This document shows positions 19,124 through 19,196 of a stretch of DNA of 19,196 nt, in pieces. Within the stretch, counting starts at the first letter, position 1. Every line of letters begins with the position of its first letter. Source of the stretch: an uncultured Oscillospiraceae bacterium (lineage in GTDB: Bacteria > Bacillota > Clostridia > Oscillospirales > Oscillospiraceae). A program made the translations under genes and the position numbers. The notes beneath the pieces are model-generated. The model saw only the letters and a list, made by a program, of their open reading frames with translations, had not been told where the DNA came from and did no database searches. The stretch lies in assembly GCA_934565415.1 (NCBI GenBank), contig CAKTHQ010000039.1, positions 1-19,196 on the forward strand. The letters run 5' to 3'.

Positions 19124-19196
19124 TGTGAAAGTGAGTACCGGACCAGCACAGAGGAAAAAGGGCGCACAAAAGTGCCCCTGCAAACGAACCGTTTTG

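Noticed and set aside
19157..19178. A terminator after deoD
   Set aside because: A short bulged hairpin is present, but it is not followed by Ts and the window ends soon after.
18032..19183. A 383-codon open frame on the minus strand over deoC and deoD
   Set aside because: The plus strand encodes two clear, full-length enzymes; the minus frame has a low-complexity Gly/His-rich product with no recognisable domain.

Overview
The window looks like a chromosomal segment from a moderately GC-rich member of the Clostridia, probably an Oscillospirales- or Lachnospiraceae-type gut anaerobe. This is inferred from gene content (type 4/5 uracil-DNA glycosylase beside a D-Ala-D-Ala carboxypeptidase, a lar nickel-pincer operon, tdk-deoC-deoD, a DUF4300 lipoprotein, Firmicutes-type phage and toxin-antitoxin genes) and strong AGGAGG ribosome sites. 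No sequence search was run.

Core chromosome lies at both ends. On the left (1-1214) are the 3' end of a PBP5-like carboxypeptidase, a uracil-DNA glycosylase and tRNA-Thr(CGT) with its own promoter and terminator. On the right (about 14477-19123) is a leftward operon, CsoR-like regulator - larE - larB - larC C-terminal part, which makes the nickel-pincer cofactor of lactate racemase-type enzymes. A rightward nucleoside-salvage cluster, tdk - deoC - deoD, follows.

Between them is about 13 kb of accreted mobile DNA. Element 1 (1132-7907) is bounded by a perfect 45-bp direct repeat of the 3' part of tRNA-Thr. It carries a tyrosine integrase (frameshifted), a CI-like repressor facing a rightward operon (small HTH regulator, excisionase-like protein, DUF6291-like protein, hypothetical, Cys-rich protein, terminase-small-subunit-like protein), a leftward group of small phage genes, an RHH regulator with a 66-aa partner, and a type I toxin-antitoxin pair. 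It has no capsid or tail genes, so its layout resembles a very small phage-inducible chromosomal island (satellite). Sets of integrase arm-type repeats spaced 11 bp lie at both ends.

Downstream (7908-14150) is a graveyard of at least one related element: an integrase fragment, a YjcQ gene, a broken MuF-type head gene, a truncated copy of an element-1 gene, an RHH-zeta toxin module, a DUF4300 lipoprotein, a zeta 3' remnant, a 480-bp gene-free stretch with two arrays of spaced repeats, an ArpU-like regulator, and an XRE-Fic-zeta module. The last zeta gene is fused in frame at 14150/14151 to the 3' end of a surface-protein gene with an InlB/Listeria-Bacteroides-type repeat. That joint marks the right edge of the mobile region.

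The most interesting points are the compact tRNA-Thr satellite with its att and arm sites, the type I toxin with a predicted antisense RNA, the reshuffled antitoxin/partner junctions, the His-to-Gln Fic motif and the two unexplained repeat arrays. All functional statements are inferences from sequence patterns and remembered family knowledge.
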